Source: Paractinoplanes polyasparticus (lineage in GTDB: Bacteria > Actinomycetota > Actinomycetes > Mycobacteriales > Micromonosporaceae). From it: a DNA stretch of 64,000 nt. A model generated the notes under the pieces. It was not told the origin of the DNA. It searched no databases and worked only from the letters and a program-made list of their open reading frames with translations. Below, in pieces: positions 35,829-44,995 of this stretch. Location of the stretch: positions 1-64,000 of the forward strand of contig NZ_JAHWFK010000050.1 of the NCBI RefSeq assembly GCF_019710575.1, given 5' to 3'. Position numbers and translations under genes: made by a program. Positions within the stretch are counted from its first letter, which is position 1, and each line of letters starts with the position of its first letter.

Positions 35829-36931
35829 TGCATCTGAGCTACTGCACCAACGTGCACCCGGCCGAGGACCTGGCCGGGATCGTCGAGCAGCTCGACACGT
35901 ACGCCGGGCCGATCCGGCAACGGCTCGGGGCCGACGTTCTCGGGCTCGGGCTGTGGCTGGCCGCACCGGTCGCCGCCGCCCTGGCCGACGACCCGGCGCT
36001 GCGCCGGGGCCTGCGGGCCGAACTCGACGCGCGCGGGCTGGAGGTGGTCACCCTCAACGGATTCCCGTACGAGGCGTTCCAGGCGCCGGTGGTCAAGCAC
36101 GCGGTCTACTACCCGGACTGGACCTCGCGCGACCGCCTCGACTACACGCTCGACCTGGCCCGGGTGCTCAGCGATCTGATGCCGGAGACGGCGGCGTACG
36201 GATCGATCTCGACGCTGCCGCTGGCCTGGCGCACCCCCTGGGAGGAGTCCCGTGAGTCGGTCGCCCGGCAGCACCTCGACGAGCTCGCGCACGGGCTCGA
36301 GAAGATCGCCGGGGAGACCGGGCGGACGATCCGGGTCGGCTTCGAGCCGGAGCCGGGCTGCGTCATCGAGAACACCACCCAGGCCGCCGATCTGCTGAAG
36401 AATGTGGACACCCGGTGGCTGGGCGTCTGCCTCGACCTGGCCCACCTGGCGTGCGCGTGGGAGCAGCCGGCGCAGGCGCTCGACCGGCTGGCGGCGGCCG
36501 GGGTGCCGGTGGTGAAGGTGCAGGTGTCGGCGGCTCTGCAGGCGGATGATCCGGTGGCCGCGTCCGAGGTGCTGCGGGCGTACGTGGAACCGCGCTTCCT
36601 GCACCAGACGCGCACCTCGCTCGGCGGGGCGACCGACGACCTCGACCTGGCGCTGCGGGAGCAGCTGCCCGGGCCGTGGCGCATCCATTACCACGTACCG
36701 CTGCACGCGCTGCCCGAACCGCCGTTGAGCTCGACGGTTCCGGTGCTGCGCAACGCCATCCACGAACTGCTCGCCCGCACCGACTGCGAGCACTACGACG
36801 TCGAAACGTACACCTGGGGGGTGTTGCCGGTGTCCCAGCGACCGACCGATGCAGCGGGGCTGGTGGACGGGATCGCGGCCGAGCTGGCCTTCGCCCGCGA
36901 CCTGCTGGCGGCGGAGGTGAGCGCGCGATGA
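35828..36931 (+). CDS. eboE: EboE-like metabolite traffic protein (TIM barrel)
   Basis: The 367-residue protein starts M-H-L-S-Y-C-T-N-V-H-P-A-E and carries L-N-G-F-P-Y near 77, G-F-E-P-E-P-G near 174 and C-L-D-L-A-H-L-A-C near 202, all typical of the EboE branch of the xylose-isomerase-like superfamily. H-Y-H-V-P-L-H near 297 supplies more metal-ligand candidates. It is annotated in databases as a metabolite traffic protein because of its link to export in cyanobacteria. The start overlaps the TatD stop by one base; the stop overlaps the next start as ATGA. Confidence 0.85.
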   Translation: MHLSYCTNVHPAEDLAGIVEQLDTYAGPIRQRLGADVLGLGLWLAAPVAAALADDPALRRGLRAELDARGLEVVTLNGFPYEAFQAPVVKHAVYYPDWTSRDRLDYTLDLARVLSDLMPETAAYGSISTLPLAWRTPWEESRESVARQHLDELAHGLEKIAGETGRTIRVGFEPEPGCVIENTTQAADLLKNVDTRWLGVCLDLAHLACAWEQPAQALDRLAAAGVPVVKVQVSAALQADDPVAASEVLRAYVEPRFLHQTRTSLGGATDDLDLALREQLPGPWRIHYHVPLHALPEPPLSSTVPVLRNAIHELLARTDCEHYDVETYTWGVLPVSQRPTDAAGLVDGIAAELAFARDLLAAEVSAR

Positions 36932-38286
36932 CACAGTTGCTGGTGCTGGACGTCGTCGGGCTCACGCCGCGGCTCCTCGAACACATGCCCCGCCTGCGGG
37001 CGCTGGCGTCCCGCGGCTTCCAGGCTCAGCTCGGCACGGTGCTGCCGGCGGTCACCTGCTCCGCGCAGTCCACCTTCCTCACCGGCGATCTGCCGTCCGG
37101 GCACGGGATCGTCGGCAACGGCTGGTACTTCCGCGAGCTGGGCGAGGTGTTCCTCTGGCGGCAGCACAACGCGCTGGTCGGCGGCGAGAAGATCTGGGAC
37201 GCGGCCCGCAAGGTCGCGCCCGGCTACACCGTGGCCAACGTCTGCTGGTGGTACGCGATGGGCGCGCAGGTCGACTGGACCATCACCCCACGCCCGATCT
37301 ACCGGGCGGACGGCCGGAAGGAGCCGGACTGCTACACGTACCCGCCCGAGCTGCACGACGAGCTGCCGACGTTTCCGCTCTTCACCTACTGGGGGCCGGG
37401 CGCTGGCATGCCCTCTTCGCAGTGGATCGTGAACGCGTCCCTGCACCTGCTCGACACCCGCCGGCCCGACCTCACCCTGGTCTACATCCCGCACCTCGAC
37501 TACGACCTTCAGCGGTACGGGCCGTCGTCGCCCCAGGCGGCCGCGGCGGCCGCGGCCCTCGACGAGGTGCTGGCGCCGCTGCTCGACCGGACGGATGTCA
37601 CGGTGGTCGCGCTGTCCGAGTACGGGATCACCGACGTCAGCAAGCCGGTCGACATCAACCGGATGCTGCGGGCCGAGGGCCTCCTCGAGGTCTACACCCA
37701 GGACGGGATGGAATACCTCGACCCTTGGGTGTCGCGGGCCTTCGCTGTGGCCGACCACCAGGTGGCCCACGTCTACGTCCGCGACCCGGCCGATGTGGCC
37801 GCCGTGACCAAGTTGTGCGAGGCGCTGCCGGGCGTGGCCGAGGTGCTGGACGAGACCGGCAAGACCGAGTACGGCCTGAACCACGACCGGGCCGGGGAAC
37901 TCGTGCTCGTCGCCGATCCGGACGCCTGGTTCACCTACTACTACTGGCTGGACGACGCGCGGGCGCCGGACTTCGCGCGCTCGGTCGAGATCCATCGAAA
38001 GCCCGGGTACGACCCGGCCGAGCTGCTCTTCGACCCGGCGGACCCGGCGGCGGCCAAGCGCCGGGCGATCACGGCCGTGGCCCGCAAGAAGCTGGGGCTG
38101 CGCTACGTGATGAACCCGGTCGGCCTCGACGCGGGAGCGCGGGCCATCCGCGGCTCGCACGGGCGGCTGCCCGACGACGCGGCGGACGCTCCGGTGCTGC
38201 TGTGCTCCGACCCTTCCGCCGTACGGATGAGGATTGAGGCCACCGAGGTCAAGGCCCTGTTGCTCGGTCTGGCGGGTTTGTCATGA
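36928..38286 (+). CDS. Alkaline phosphatase/type I phosphodiesterase-like protein (EboF position)
   Basis: The 452-residue protein belongs to the nucleotide pyrophosphatase/phosphodiesterase superfamily: the nucleophile region T-C-S-A-Q-S-T-F-L-T-G near 43-53, S-G-H-G-I-V-G-N-G-W-Y, and the later metal ligands in P-H-L-D-Y-D near 190, A-L-S-E-Y-G-I near 226 and G-S-H-G. In this family a Thr or Ser before the T-G motif is the nucleophile, here probably Thr43. There is no signal peptide, so it acts inside the cell. It may remove phosphate or nucleotide from the cluster intermediate before export. Confidence 0.83.
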   Translation: MTQLLVLDVVGLTPRLLEHMPRLRALASRGFQAQLGTVLPAVTCSAQSTFLTGDLPSGHGIVGNGWYFRELGEVFLWRQHNALVGGEKIWDAARKVAPGYTVANVCWWYAMGAQVDWTITPRPIYRADGRKEPDCYTYPPELHDELPTFPLFTYWGPGAGMPSSQWIVNASLHLLDTRRPDLTLVYIPHLDYDLQRYGPSSPQAAAAAAALDEVLAPLLDRTDVTVVALSEYGITDVSKPVDINRMLRAEGLLEVYTQDGMEYLDPWVSRAFAVADHQVAHVYVRDPADVAAVTKLCEALPGVAEVLDETGKTEYGLNHDRAGELVLVADPDAWFTYYYWLDDARAPDFARSVEIHRKPGYDPAELLFDPADPAAAKRRAITAVARKKLGLRYVMNPVGLDAGARAIRGSHGRLPDDAADAPVLLCSDPSAVRMRIEATEVKALLLGLAGLS

Positions 38287-39353
38287 CACTCGAGGCGACC
38301 CGCCCGCCGGCCGCCGCCGACCTGCGGCAGCGCTTCGACACCGCGCTCGCGTCCTTCATCGACCGGCAGGACCCGGCCTGGCCCGACGGCGCCCCTCGCG
38401 GCGCGCTCGACAGCCTGCGCCGGTTCGTGCTGGCCGGCGGCAAGAGGCTGCGGCCGACGTTCTGCTATTGGGGCTGGCGCGGCGGCGGCGGCGAGGACTG
38501 CGACGAGGTCGTCAACGCGGCGGCGGCGCTGGAGCTGTTCCACGCGTTCGCGCTCATCCACGACGACATCATCGACGGCAGCGACCGGCGCCGCGGCCAG
38601 CCGTCGATGCACCGCTTCTTCGCCACCGTGCACCACCGGCGTTCGTGGCGCGGCGACTCGCTGGCCTTCGGCCGCAACACGGCCCTGCTCTGCGGCGACC
38701 TGTGCGCGGCGTGGGCCGAGCAGATGTTCCACGAGTGCGGCCTGCCCCCGAAACAGATCCACCAGGGCTACGCGGCGTTCGCTCTCATGCGGACCGAGGT
38801 GATCGCCGGCCAGTACCTCGACCTGGTGTCCGGGGTGGGCGACGGCTCGGTGGCGAGTGCGCTGACCGTGATCCGGATGAAGTCGGCCCGCTACACGGTG
38901 ACCCGGCCGTTGCAGATCGGCGCCTGGCTGGCCGGCGCGCCCCGCCCGTTGTACGCGGCGTTCACCGACTTCGGCGACCCCCTGGGCGACGCGTTCCAGC
39001 TGCGCGACGACGTCCTGGGCGTCTTCGGCGACCCCACCGTCACCGGCAAGTCCACCCTGGACGACCTGCGCGAGGGCAAGCCGACGGTGATGATGGCCCT
39101 GGCCCGCGCCGCCGCCTCCCGCGACCAGGCGGCCCGGCTGGCCACCCTCTTCGGCAACCCCGACCTGGACGCCGCCGGCGCCGAACAACTGCGCGCCATC
39201 ATCGTCGAGACGGGAGCCCTCGACCAGATAGAACAGATGATCCGGGTCCGAGCCGACACCGCCATGACCGCCCTGGAATCGGCCCCGCTTCCGCCCTTCG
39301 TCCGAACCGCCCTCGTTGACCTGGCCACTGCCGCCGTCGACCGGGCCAACTGA
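38283..39353 (+). CDS. Polyprenyl diphosphate synthase
   Basis: The 356-residue enzyme has the first Asp-rich motif D-D-I-I-D-G-S-D-R-R-R-G (Asp94 onward) and a second motif in F-Q-L-R-D-D-V-L-G-V-F-G-D near 235-247; G-K-R-L-R-P near 53 binds IPP. The small A-A-A-L-E-L-F-H-A-F-A-L before the first motif suggests a product around C15-C20. The second motif lacks the usual third Asp at its normal place (D-D-V-L-G). It overlaps the phosphodiesterase gene as ATGA and ends the eight-gene unit; it most likely supplies the prenyl donor to the UbiA-like protein. Confidence 0.9.
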   Translation: MTLEATRPPAAADLRQRFDTALASFIDRQDPAWPDGAPRGALDSLRRFVLAGGKRLRPTFCYWGWRGGGGEDCDEVVNAAAALELFHAFALIHDDIIDGSDRRRGQPSMHRFFATVHHRRSWRGDSLAFGRNTALLCGDLCAAWAEQMFHECGLPPKQIHQGYAAFALMRTEVIAGQYLDLVSGVGDGSVASALTVIRMKSARYTVTRPLQIGAWLAGAPRPLYAAFTDFGDPLGDAFQLRDDVLGVFGDPTVTGKSTLDDLREGKPTVMMALARAAASRDQAARLATLFGNPDLDAAGAEQLRAIIVETGALDQIEQMIRVRADTAMTALESAPLPPFVRTALVDLATAAVDRAN

Positions 39354-39394
39354 CCGTCAGGAGCTTGCCGGCCGGGGACGGGAGATTCACGCGC

Positions 39395-39412
39395 AGTGAT
39401 GCGATGATCACT
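39395..39412. promoter_or_regulatory. Inverted repeat directly before the hydrolase gene
   Basis: AGTGAT (39395-39400) and ATCACT (39407-39412) are separated by six bases and end two bases before the ATG at 39415. A protein bound here would block translation or a very short leader. The regulator is unknown. Confidence 0.4.
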
Positions 39413-39414
39413 CT

Positions 39415-40257
39415 ATGACCGAGCACGCGGCACGGCGGGTGGTGGCCGGGCTGAGTTGTGCCGAGTGGCATCCGGGGGCGGCGGCGACCGTGCTGGCCCT
39501 GCACGGGCTGACCGGCACCTCGCAGGTCTGGGCGGCGCTCGCCGGGGCTGTGCCGTGCTACCGGGTGGTGGCTCCGGATCTGCCCGGGCGGGGCAGCTCG
39601 TTGCACACCTCCGCCGGGGCGGGTTTGGCCGGGCACGCCGCGGCGGTGGTGGCGCTCGCGGACGACCTCGGGCTGAGCGATGTCACCCTCGTGGGGCACT
39701 CGATGGGGGCGTTTCTGGCGCCCCTGGTGGCGGCGGGACTGGGGGAACGGGTCCGCAAGGTGGTGCTGGCCGACGGGGGCGTGCCGCCCGATCCGTCGCC
39801 CCTGCTGTCACGGCCGGTCGTGCGGGCGATCTTCACTGTGCAGGGGCTGTTGCTGCGACGGCGGTGGCGGAGCGCGGAGGCGTTCATGGCGGTCGCCGAG
39901 GGCAAGGCCGTGCGGGGACGGCCCGAGCTGCGGCCGGTGGTGCGGGAGTGGGTCGCCTATCTGCTCGACGGCAACGGGCGGGCCCGGCTCGACCGGCGGC
40001 GGCTGGTCGCCGATGCGGTCGACAGCCTGACCGGGGCGGCGACCCTTCCGGCCGTACGGGACATGAGCGTGCCTGTGCATCTGCTGGCGGCGAGCCACGG
40101 AGCCCACGACGGAGCTGCGGCCTTTCTCAGCGACGCGGCGCTGGAACGGGCGGCGGCATCGCTGCCCCGGCTGACCAGCGAGCGCATCGAGGCCAACCAC
40201 GTCACGCTGCTGACTGATCCGCGGCTGGCCGCCGCCGTCAGGTCAGATCCAGCGTGA
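39415..40257 (+). CDS. Alpha/beta hydrolase
   Basis: The 280-residue protein has the oxyanion region L-H-G-L-T-G, the nucleophile elbow G-H-S-M-G (Ser near 96) and a C-terminal catalytic His in E-A-N-H-V-T-L-L. The acid is probably in the region before the last helix. It lies 61 bp after the ebo-like cluster on the same strand but has its own inverted repeat, so separate control is likely. Substrate unknown. Its 3' end overlaps the convergent CopC-fusion gene by 20 bp. Confidence 0.87.
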   Translation: MTEHAARRVVAGLSCAEWHPGAAATVLALHGLTGTSQVWAALAGAVPCYRVVAPDLPGRGSSLHTSAGAGLAGHAAAVVALADDLGLSDVTLVGHSMGAFLAPLVAAGLGERVRKVVLADGGVPPDPSPLLSRPVVRAIFTVQGLLLRRRWRSAEAFMAVAEGKAVRGRPELRPVVREWVAYLLDGNGRARLDRRRLVADAVDSLTGAATLPAVRDMSVPVHLLAASHGAHDGAAAFLSDAALERAAASLPRLTSERIEANHVTLLTDPRLAAAVRSDPA

Positions 40258-41893
40258 ACTCGGCCCGGTCGACCTTGCCCCCCACCTGGAACTCGAGGAA
40301 CGCGCGGTAGCGGCCGGCGCCGGGCACCGAGACGTTGAAGCGGATCGCGCCGTCGGCCAGTTCGGGGTCGGGGTGCACGTGGACGTAGCCGAGGTCGCCC
40401 TCGCGCAGCACGACCAGATGCCCGTAGGCGCCCAGATAGCGTTCGAGCGTCGCCGGGCCGGGTGCGCCCGAGCGGGCGACCCGGAACGAGATCGGGACGG
40501 TCGAACCGGCCTTGGGGGCGCCCTCCATGGTGACCGTGAACGGACCGGCCTCGGCCTGGGTCGCAGCGGGCGGCAATGCGGTCTCGGTGGTGGCGCCGGG
40601 CACGTGATGGTCGACCCCCAGCACCAGCGGGGTGGTGGTGGCGCCGTCGGCGGTGGCCACGGTGAAGTCGGCGAAGATGCGGTAGGCGCCCGAGCGGGGC
40701 AGCGCCAGCGGCACCGACCACAGGCCGTCGGGTGACATCGTGGGGTGCAGGTGCTGGAAGCCGGCCAGGTCGCGGCCGGCGACGACCATGTGCAGCGGCT
40801 TGTCGTGCACGACGGCGAAGCGGGTGGCCGGCTGACGGTCGGCGCCGACGATGCGGAAGGCGTAGTCGACCGCGCGGCCCGCGGGCTGCGAGCGCCGCAC
40901 CGGCTGGAGGGTGTAGCCACCCGCACTGACCGTGGTTCCGGCGGCCTCCACTGTGGCCGGTCCACCGTCGCCGCCGCTGTGCTGGTGTCCCCCCATGGGC
41001 TGAGCCGCGGGGGCCACCGGCTTCGGCGCGGCCGCGGTCGGCTGCGGTGCGGCGGTCGAGCGACCCAGCGCGTAACCCCCGATCAGCGCCACAACGACAG
41101 CGCCGACCGCGATCGGCACCACGGGAACCGAACCGGGAGCCTTTGCAGCACCACTCTTCGCCGTGCTGCCCTTCGCAGCACCGCCCTTGGCCCCGCCGCC
41201 CTTTCGCGGGGCGCCGGCAGACGTACGCCGGCGCCAGGCGACAACCCCGGCCACCGCGGCCACCGCGGCCACGGAGGCCGCCACCCCGCCGATCCACCCG
41301 AGCCAGTTGGTGCCGCCATCCTCTTCCGTCGGCGCCGCCGCCGGTGGAGCAGCAGCCGCTGGGCTGGACGCGACAGAAGCGGCGCCGCCGGTCAGCGCCG
41401 GATCAGCCTGATCGGTCGGTGGCGTCCACCCGGCCGGGGCCGGCGTGACCGGCCCGGTGTACTTGAAGTTCACGGTCCCGTGCACGTTGTCGCCGTCCGA
41501 CGCCTTCGACTGATAGTCGACCTTGTACTCCCCGGTCACCGGCAGGTGGGCGATGCGCACCCGGGCCGGGAAGCCGGTCGTGTACTGCCGGGGCTCGAAC
41601 TTCCCACCCTCCATGAAGTACTCGGTGACCGGCTTGTCCAGCGGTCGCGGGCCGGCGTGCTCCCACCCGTTGTCGACGCGGCCGCCGTTGGGTGCGGTGA
41701 CGGTGAAGTACGCGTTGTCCGGCACCTTCTCGGTGAAGAACAGCTCCACGCTCATGAGCGGCGAGCTCACTGTCGAACCGCTGACCGGGTTCGACATGGC
41801 GAGCGTGCCGTGCGCGGAGGCCGGCGACGGCACAGCGAACACGACGGCGAGGACCGCGGTGGAAGCGAGGACAACTCGGTGGAAGAGTCCCAT
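40238..41893 (-). CDS. CopC-domain membrane protein with C-terminal extracellular domain
   Basis: The 551-residue protein has a signal peptide (1-27) cleaved before His28 (S-A-H-G-T-L-A-M-S-N-P), the usual N-terminal copper-ligand histidine of CopC. A CopC domain follows (to about 150), then a membrane helix (about 195-215), a Lys/Ala/Gly-rich cytoplasmic stretch, a second helix (about 256-275), a His-containing linker (M-G-G-H-Q-H-S-G-G) and a C-terminal domain with two repeated halves (H-L-H-P-T-M-S and V-H-V-H-P-D-P). Standard CopC is about 120-200 residues with one C-terminal helix, so this is an unusual extended form. It may bind copper on both extracytoplasmic parts. GAGGATGG precedes the ATG. 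Confidence 0.8.
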   Translation of the reverse strand: MGLFHRVVLASTAVLAVVFAVPSPASAHGTLAMSNPVSGSTVSSPLMSVELFFTEKVPDNAYFTVTAPNGGRVDNGWEHAGPRPLDKPVTEYFMEGGKFEPRQYTTGFPARVRIAHLPVTGEYKVDYQSKASDGDNVHGTVNFKYTGPVTPAPAGWTPPTDQADPALTGGAASVASSPAAAAPPAAAPTEEDGGTNWLGWIGGVAASVAAVAAVAGVVAWRRRTSAGAPRKGGGAKGGAAKGSTAKSGAAKAPGSVPVVPIAVGAVVVALIGGYALGRSTAAPQPTAAAPKPVAPAAQPMGGHQHSGGDGGPATVEAAGTTVSAGGYTLQPVRRSQPAGRAVDYAFRIVGADRQPATRFAVVHDKPLHMVVAGRDLAGFQHLHPTMSPDGLWSVPLALPRSGAYRIFADFTVATADGATTTPLVLGVDHHVPGATTETALPPAATQAEAGPFTVTMEGAPKAGSTVPISFRVARSGAPGPATLERYLGAYGHLVVLREGDLGYVHVHPDPELADGAIRFNVSVPGAGRYRAFLEFQVGGKVDRAEFTLDLT

Positions 41894-42094
41894 CGCACCA
41901 TCCTCGGAGAACGGAAGCTTTAGTCAAGCCATCGAGATCTTTTTATTCGCCAGACCGAAGTTCTACCGGGCCGATCTCCGGCGACCTCGTCAGCCGGGCG
42001 TCGATAGATAATCGGCTTCTGTATATGTCCGGGTCACCTCGCCTGGCTAGCGTTCCGCAGGTCTTCGACCGGTGAGCGATGGGTGGTGCGAGAG

Positions 42095-44113
42095 ATGGCC
42101 GAGCTGGATCGCCGGACCTTTCTGCAGATGCTGGGCATGCCGGCGGTCGCGTCGGCCATGCCCGCGAGCCTGGACAAGGCGCTCGCCATCCCGGCACACA
42201 ACCGCACCGGCAGCATCCAGGACGTCGAGCACGTCATCTTCCTGATGCAGGAGAACCGGTCGTTCGACCACTACTTCGGCACGATGCGCGGCGTCCGCGG
42301 CTTCGCCGACCCTCATCCCGTACGCCTGAGGTCGGGCCGCAGCGTCTGGCATCAGCCCCACGGCGACGGCGAGCTGCTGCCGTTCCGGCCCGAGGTGCCG
42401 GACATGGGCGACACATTCCTGCCCGACCCGCCGCACGGCTGGAACGACACGCACGACGCGTGGAACGGCGGCCGGTACGACCGGTGGGTGCCCAACAAGG
42501 GTGTGCCGACGATGACCCACCACACCCGGGCCGACCTGCCGTATCACTTCGCCCTGGCCGATGCGTTCACGGTCTGCGACAACTACTTCTGCTCGTTGAT
42601 GGGCTCGACCGACCCCAACCGGTATCACATGTGGACGGGCTGGGCCGGCAACGACGGCCGGGGTGGCGGCCCGGTCGTCGACAACGCGGAGGCCGGCTAC
42701 GACTGGACGACGTACCCGGAGCGGCTCGAGCGCGCCGGCGTCCCGTGGAAGATCTATCAGGACACCGGCATCGGTCTGACCGCCGCCGGATCCTGGGGCT
42801 GGACCAGCGACCCGTTCATCGGCAACTACGGCGACAACTCACTGCTCTACTTCCACCAGTACCAGAACGCCCAGCCCGGCACGCCGCTGGCCGACCGGGC
42901 CAAGCGGGGCACCGAGATCGCGCAGCTCGGCCGCGACCCGCAGAAGCTGCTCACGGACTTCCGCGCGGACGTGGAGAACGGGCGGCTGCCCGCGGTCAGC
43001 TGGATCGTCGCGCCCGAGGCCTACACCGAGCACCCGAACTGGGGCCCGCACTACGGCGAGTGGTACGTCTCGCAGGTCATCGACATCCTGGCCGCCAACC
43101 CGGAGGTCTGGAGCAGGATGGCGCTCTTCATCACGTACGACGAAGAGGGTGGATTCTTCGACCACCTGGTGCCGCCGACCCCCGACCCGGGCCGCTCGAC
43201 CGTGCCGATCACGAATGAGATTTTCCCCGGCAGCGCCAACCATCCCGGCGGCCCGTACGGGTTCGGGGTGCGTGTGCCGACGATCGTGGTCTCGCCCTGG
43301 ACGCGGGGTGGCTGGGTCAACTCCGAACTGTTCGACCACACCTCGCTGATCCGCTTCCTGGAGCGGCGTTTCGGCACCCGGGAACCGAACATCACGCCGT
43401 GGCGGCGGGCCGTCGCGGGCGACCTGACGAGCGCGTTCGACTTCAAGAACCCGAACCGTCGCCGCGCCGACCTGCCCGGCACGGCCCCGTACAAGCCGGC
43501 CGACCTGACCCGGCAGCCCGACGACGTGCCGGTGCCGCCGGCCGATGCCCGCCTTCCGAAACAGGAGCGAGGCGTACGACCGGCACGGGCCCTGCCGTAC
43601 GAGTTGCACGCCGACGGCAAGGCGTCGGCCGCCGGCTTCACCGTCGAGTTCAGCAACACCGGCCGGGCCGCCGCGGTGTTCCAGGCGCACTCAGCCGACC
43701 CGGCCCACGAGCCGCGCACGTACACGGTCGAGCCCGGCAAGCGCCTGACCGGCATGTGGCCGACCACCCAGGCGTACGACCTGGAGGTCCGCGGTCCCAA
43801 CGGTTTCTACCGTCAGTTCACGGGACGTGCCGGTCGGCCCACGGTCGAGGCGAGCGTACGGAACGACGTGCTCGAGATCAGCAACGCCGGCCCGGCCCGT
43901 GCCCTGGTCAAGGTGACCGACCGCTACACCGGCCGGGTCACGACCGTGGCCGTCCGGCCCGGAGCCACGCACACCGAGAAGCGTCCGACCGCCAGGACCC
44001 ACGGCTGGTACGACCTCACGGTGGCCGCCGAGGGCCTCGAACGTCGCTTCGCCGGGCACCTCGAGGACGGCCGGGCAAGTATCAGCGACCCGGTGCTGGG
44101 AGGCCTGGCCTGA
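42095..44113 (+). CDS. Tat-exported phospholipase C / acid-phosphatase-type enzyme
   Basis: The 672-residue protein has a twin-arginine signal (L-D-R-R-T-F-L-Q-M-L). The bacterial phosphoesterase (phosphocholine-type PLC) domain has M-Q-E-N-R-S-F-D-H-Y-F-G, D-A-F-T-V-C-D-N-Y-F-C-S, T-Y-D-E-E-G-G-F-F-D-H and S-P-W-T-R-G-G-W. Two C-terminal DUF756-like beta domains follow (about 500-670). The ATG at 42095 gives the signal a usual N-terminus; a GTG at 42083 adds four residues. Such enzymes hydrolyse phosphatidylcholine or sphingomyelin outside the cell, often under phosphate starvation. The signal's hydrophobic region is short and broken by prolines. The 3' end overlaps the convergent regulator by 32 bp. 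Confidence 0.87.
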   Translation: MAELDRRTFLQMLGMPAVASAMPASLDKALAIPAHNRTGSIQDVEHVIFLMQENRSFDHYFGTMRGVRGFADPHPVRLRSGRSVWHQPHGDGELLPFRPEVPDMGDTFLPDPPHGWNDTHDAWNGGRYDRWVPNKGVPTMTHHTRADLPYHFALADAFTVCDNYFCSLMGSTDPNRYHMWTGWAGNDGRGGGPVVDNAEAGYDWTTYPERLERAGVPWKIYQDTGIGLTAAGSWGWTSDPFIGNYGDNSLLYFHQYQNAQPGTPLADRAKRGTEIAQLGRDPQKLLTDFRADVENGRLPAVSWIVAPEAYTEHPNWGPHYGEWYVSQVIDILAANPEVWSRMALFITYDEEGGFFDHLVPPTPDPGRSTVPITNEIFPGSANHPGGPYGFGVRVPTIVVSPWTRGGWVNSELFDHTSLIRFLERRFGTREPNITPWRRAVAGDLTSAFDFKNPNRRRADLPGTAPYKPADLTRQPDDVPVPPADARLPKQERGVRPARALPYELHADGKASAAGFTVEFSNTGRAAAVFQAHSADPAHEPRTYTVEPGKRLTGMWPTTQAYDLEVRGPNGFYRQFTGRAGRPTVEASVRNDVLEISNAGPARALVKVTDRYTGRVTTVAVRPGATHTEKRPTARTHGWYDLTVAAEGLERRFAGHLEDGRASISDPVLGGLA

Positions 44114-44894
44114 TCAGGGCGAGCTTGTCGCCGTCGGGCGTGCCCGGTTCGGCCGAGTGGATCAGCAGTCGCTGCCCGCTCGAGTCGCCCACGTCGAGGG
44201 TCTCGTAGTCGAGGCTCAGCCGGCCGACGGCCGGGTGGTCCATGAGCTTGCGCCCGGTGCGGCAATAGGTGACGTCGGCCCGCGCCCACAGCCCCCGGAA
44301 CTCCTCGCTGCGCACCGACAGCTCCCCGACGAGGCGTTGCAGGGCCTCGTCGTGCGGGAAGATCCCGGCCACCGACCGGAGCGCGGCCACGCACTCGGCC
44401 TTCACCACCTCGTCCTCGACGTGCAACCCGGTCGTCGCCGGGTCGAGGAAAGCGTCGCGGACCAGGTTGCGCCCCTCGGCCAGCCCGGGATTGAGCAGGC
44501 ACGCGAACTCGTTGGCGCGCAGGACGGTGAGTGTGTGGTCGAGCAGCACGGTGGGCCACGGCGAGGCGTCGACGATGCGGGCCACGGCGGGCCGGACACC
44601 GGACCCGGCGACCGGTGGGGCCACCGGCGCGGAGGCCAGCCGGTGCAGGTGCGTGGTGGCGTCGCCGTCGAGCTGCAGCGCCCGCGCCAGGGCGCCCACC
44701 ACCTCGGGCGACGGGTTGCGGTCGCGGCCCTGTTCCAGCCGGACGTAGTAGTCGACGCTGATGCCGGCGACCAGGGCCAGCTCTTCGCGCCGCAGCCCGC
44801 GCACGTGCCGCCGGCCGCCCGCGACCAGCCCCACAGCCGCCGGCCCGACCAGGGCGCGTCGCGCTCGCAGGAACTCCGCCAGATCACCGGTCAT
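44082..44894 (-). CDS. XRE-type regulator with MmyB-like ligand domain
   Basis: The 270-residue protein has an N-terminal helix-turn-helix (L-A-E-F-L-R-A-R-R, R-G-L-R-R-E-E-L-A-L-V-A-G-I-S-V-D-Y-Y-V-R-L-E-Q-G-R) and a C-terminal MmyB-like PAS-type domain (A-S-P-W-P-T-V-L-L-D, H-P-A-V-G-R-L-S-L-D-Y-E-T-L). ATG at 44894 lies 6 bases after TATCGT on the minus strand, suggesting leaderless transcription. MmyB-type proteins often control a divergent dehydrogenase; here the SDR gene begins 102 bp away in the opposite direction. Confidence 0.88.
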   Translation of the reverse strand: MTGDLAEFLRARRALVGPAAVGLVAGGRRHVRGLRREELALVAGISVDYYVRLEQGRDRNPSPEVVGALARALQLDGDATTHLHRLASAPVAPPVAGSGVRPAVARIVDASPWPTVLLDHTLTVLRANEFACLLNPGLAEGRNLVRDAFLDPATTGLHVEDEVVKAECVAALRSVAGIFPHDEALQRLVGELSVRSEEFRGLWARADVTYCRTGRKLMDHPAVGRLSLDYETLDVGDSSGQRLLIHSAEPGTPDGDKLALIRPGLPAPGR

Positions 44895-44995
44895 CACACC
44901 ACGATAGGCCGGGCGGCGTGCGAAAAACTGGCCCCGCGACCCCCAGGAACCACCGGGCCTGGGGAAAATGCCGCACCCGGCCCAGCCTCGGAGTC

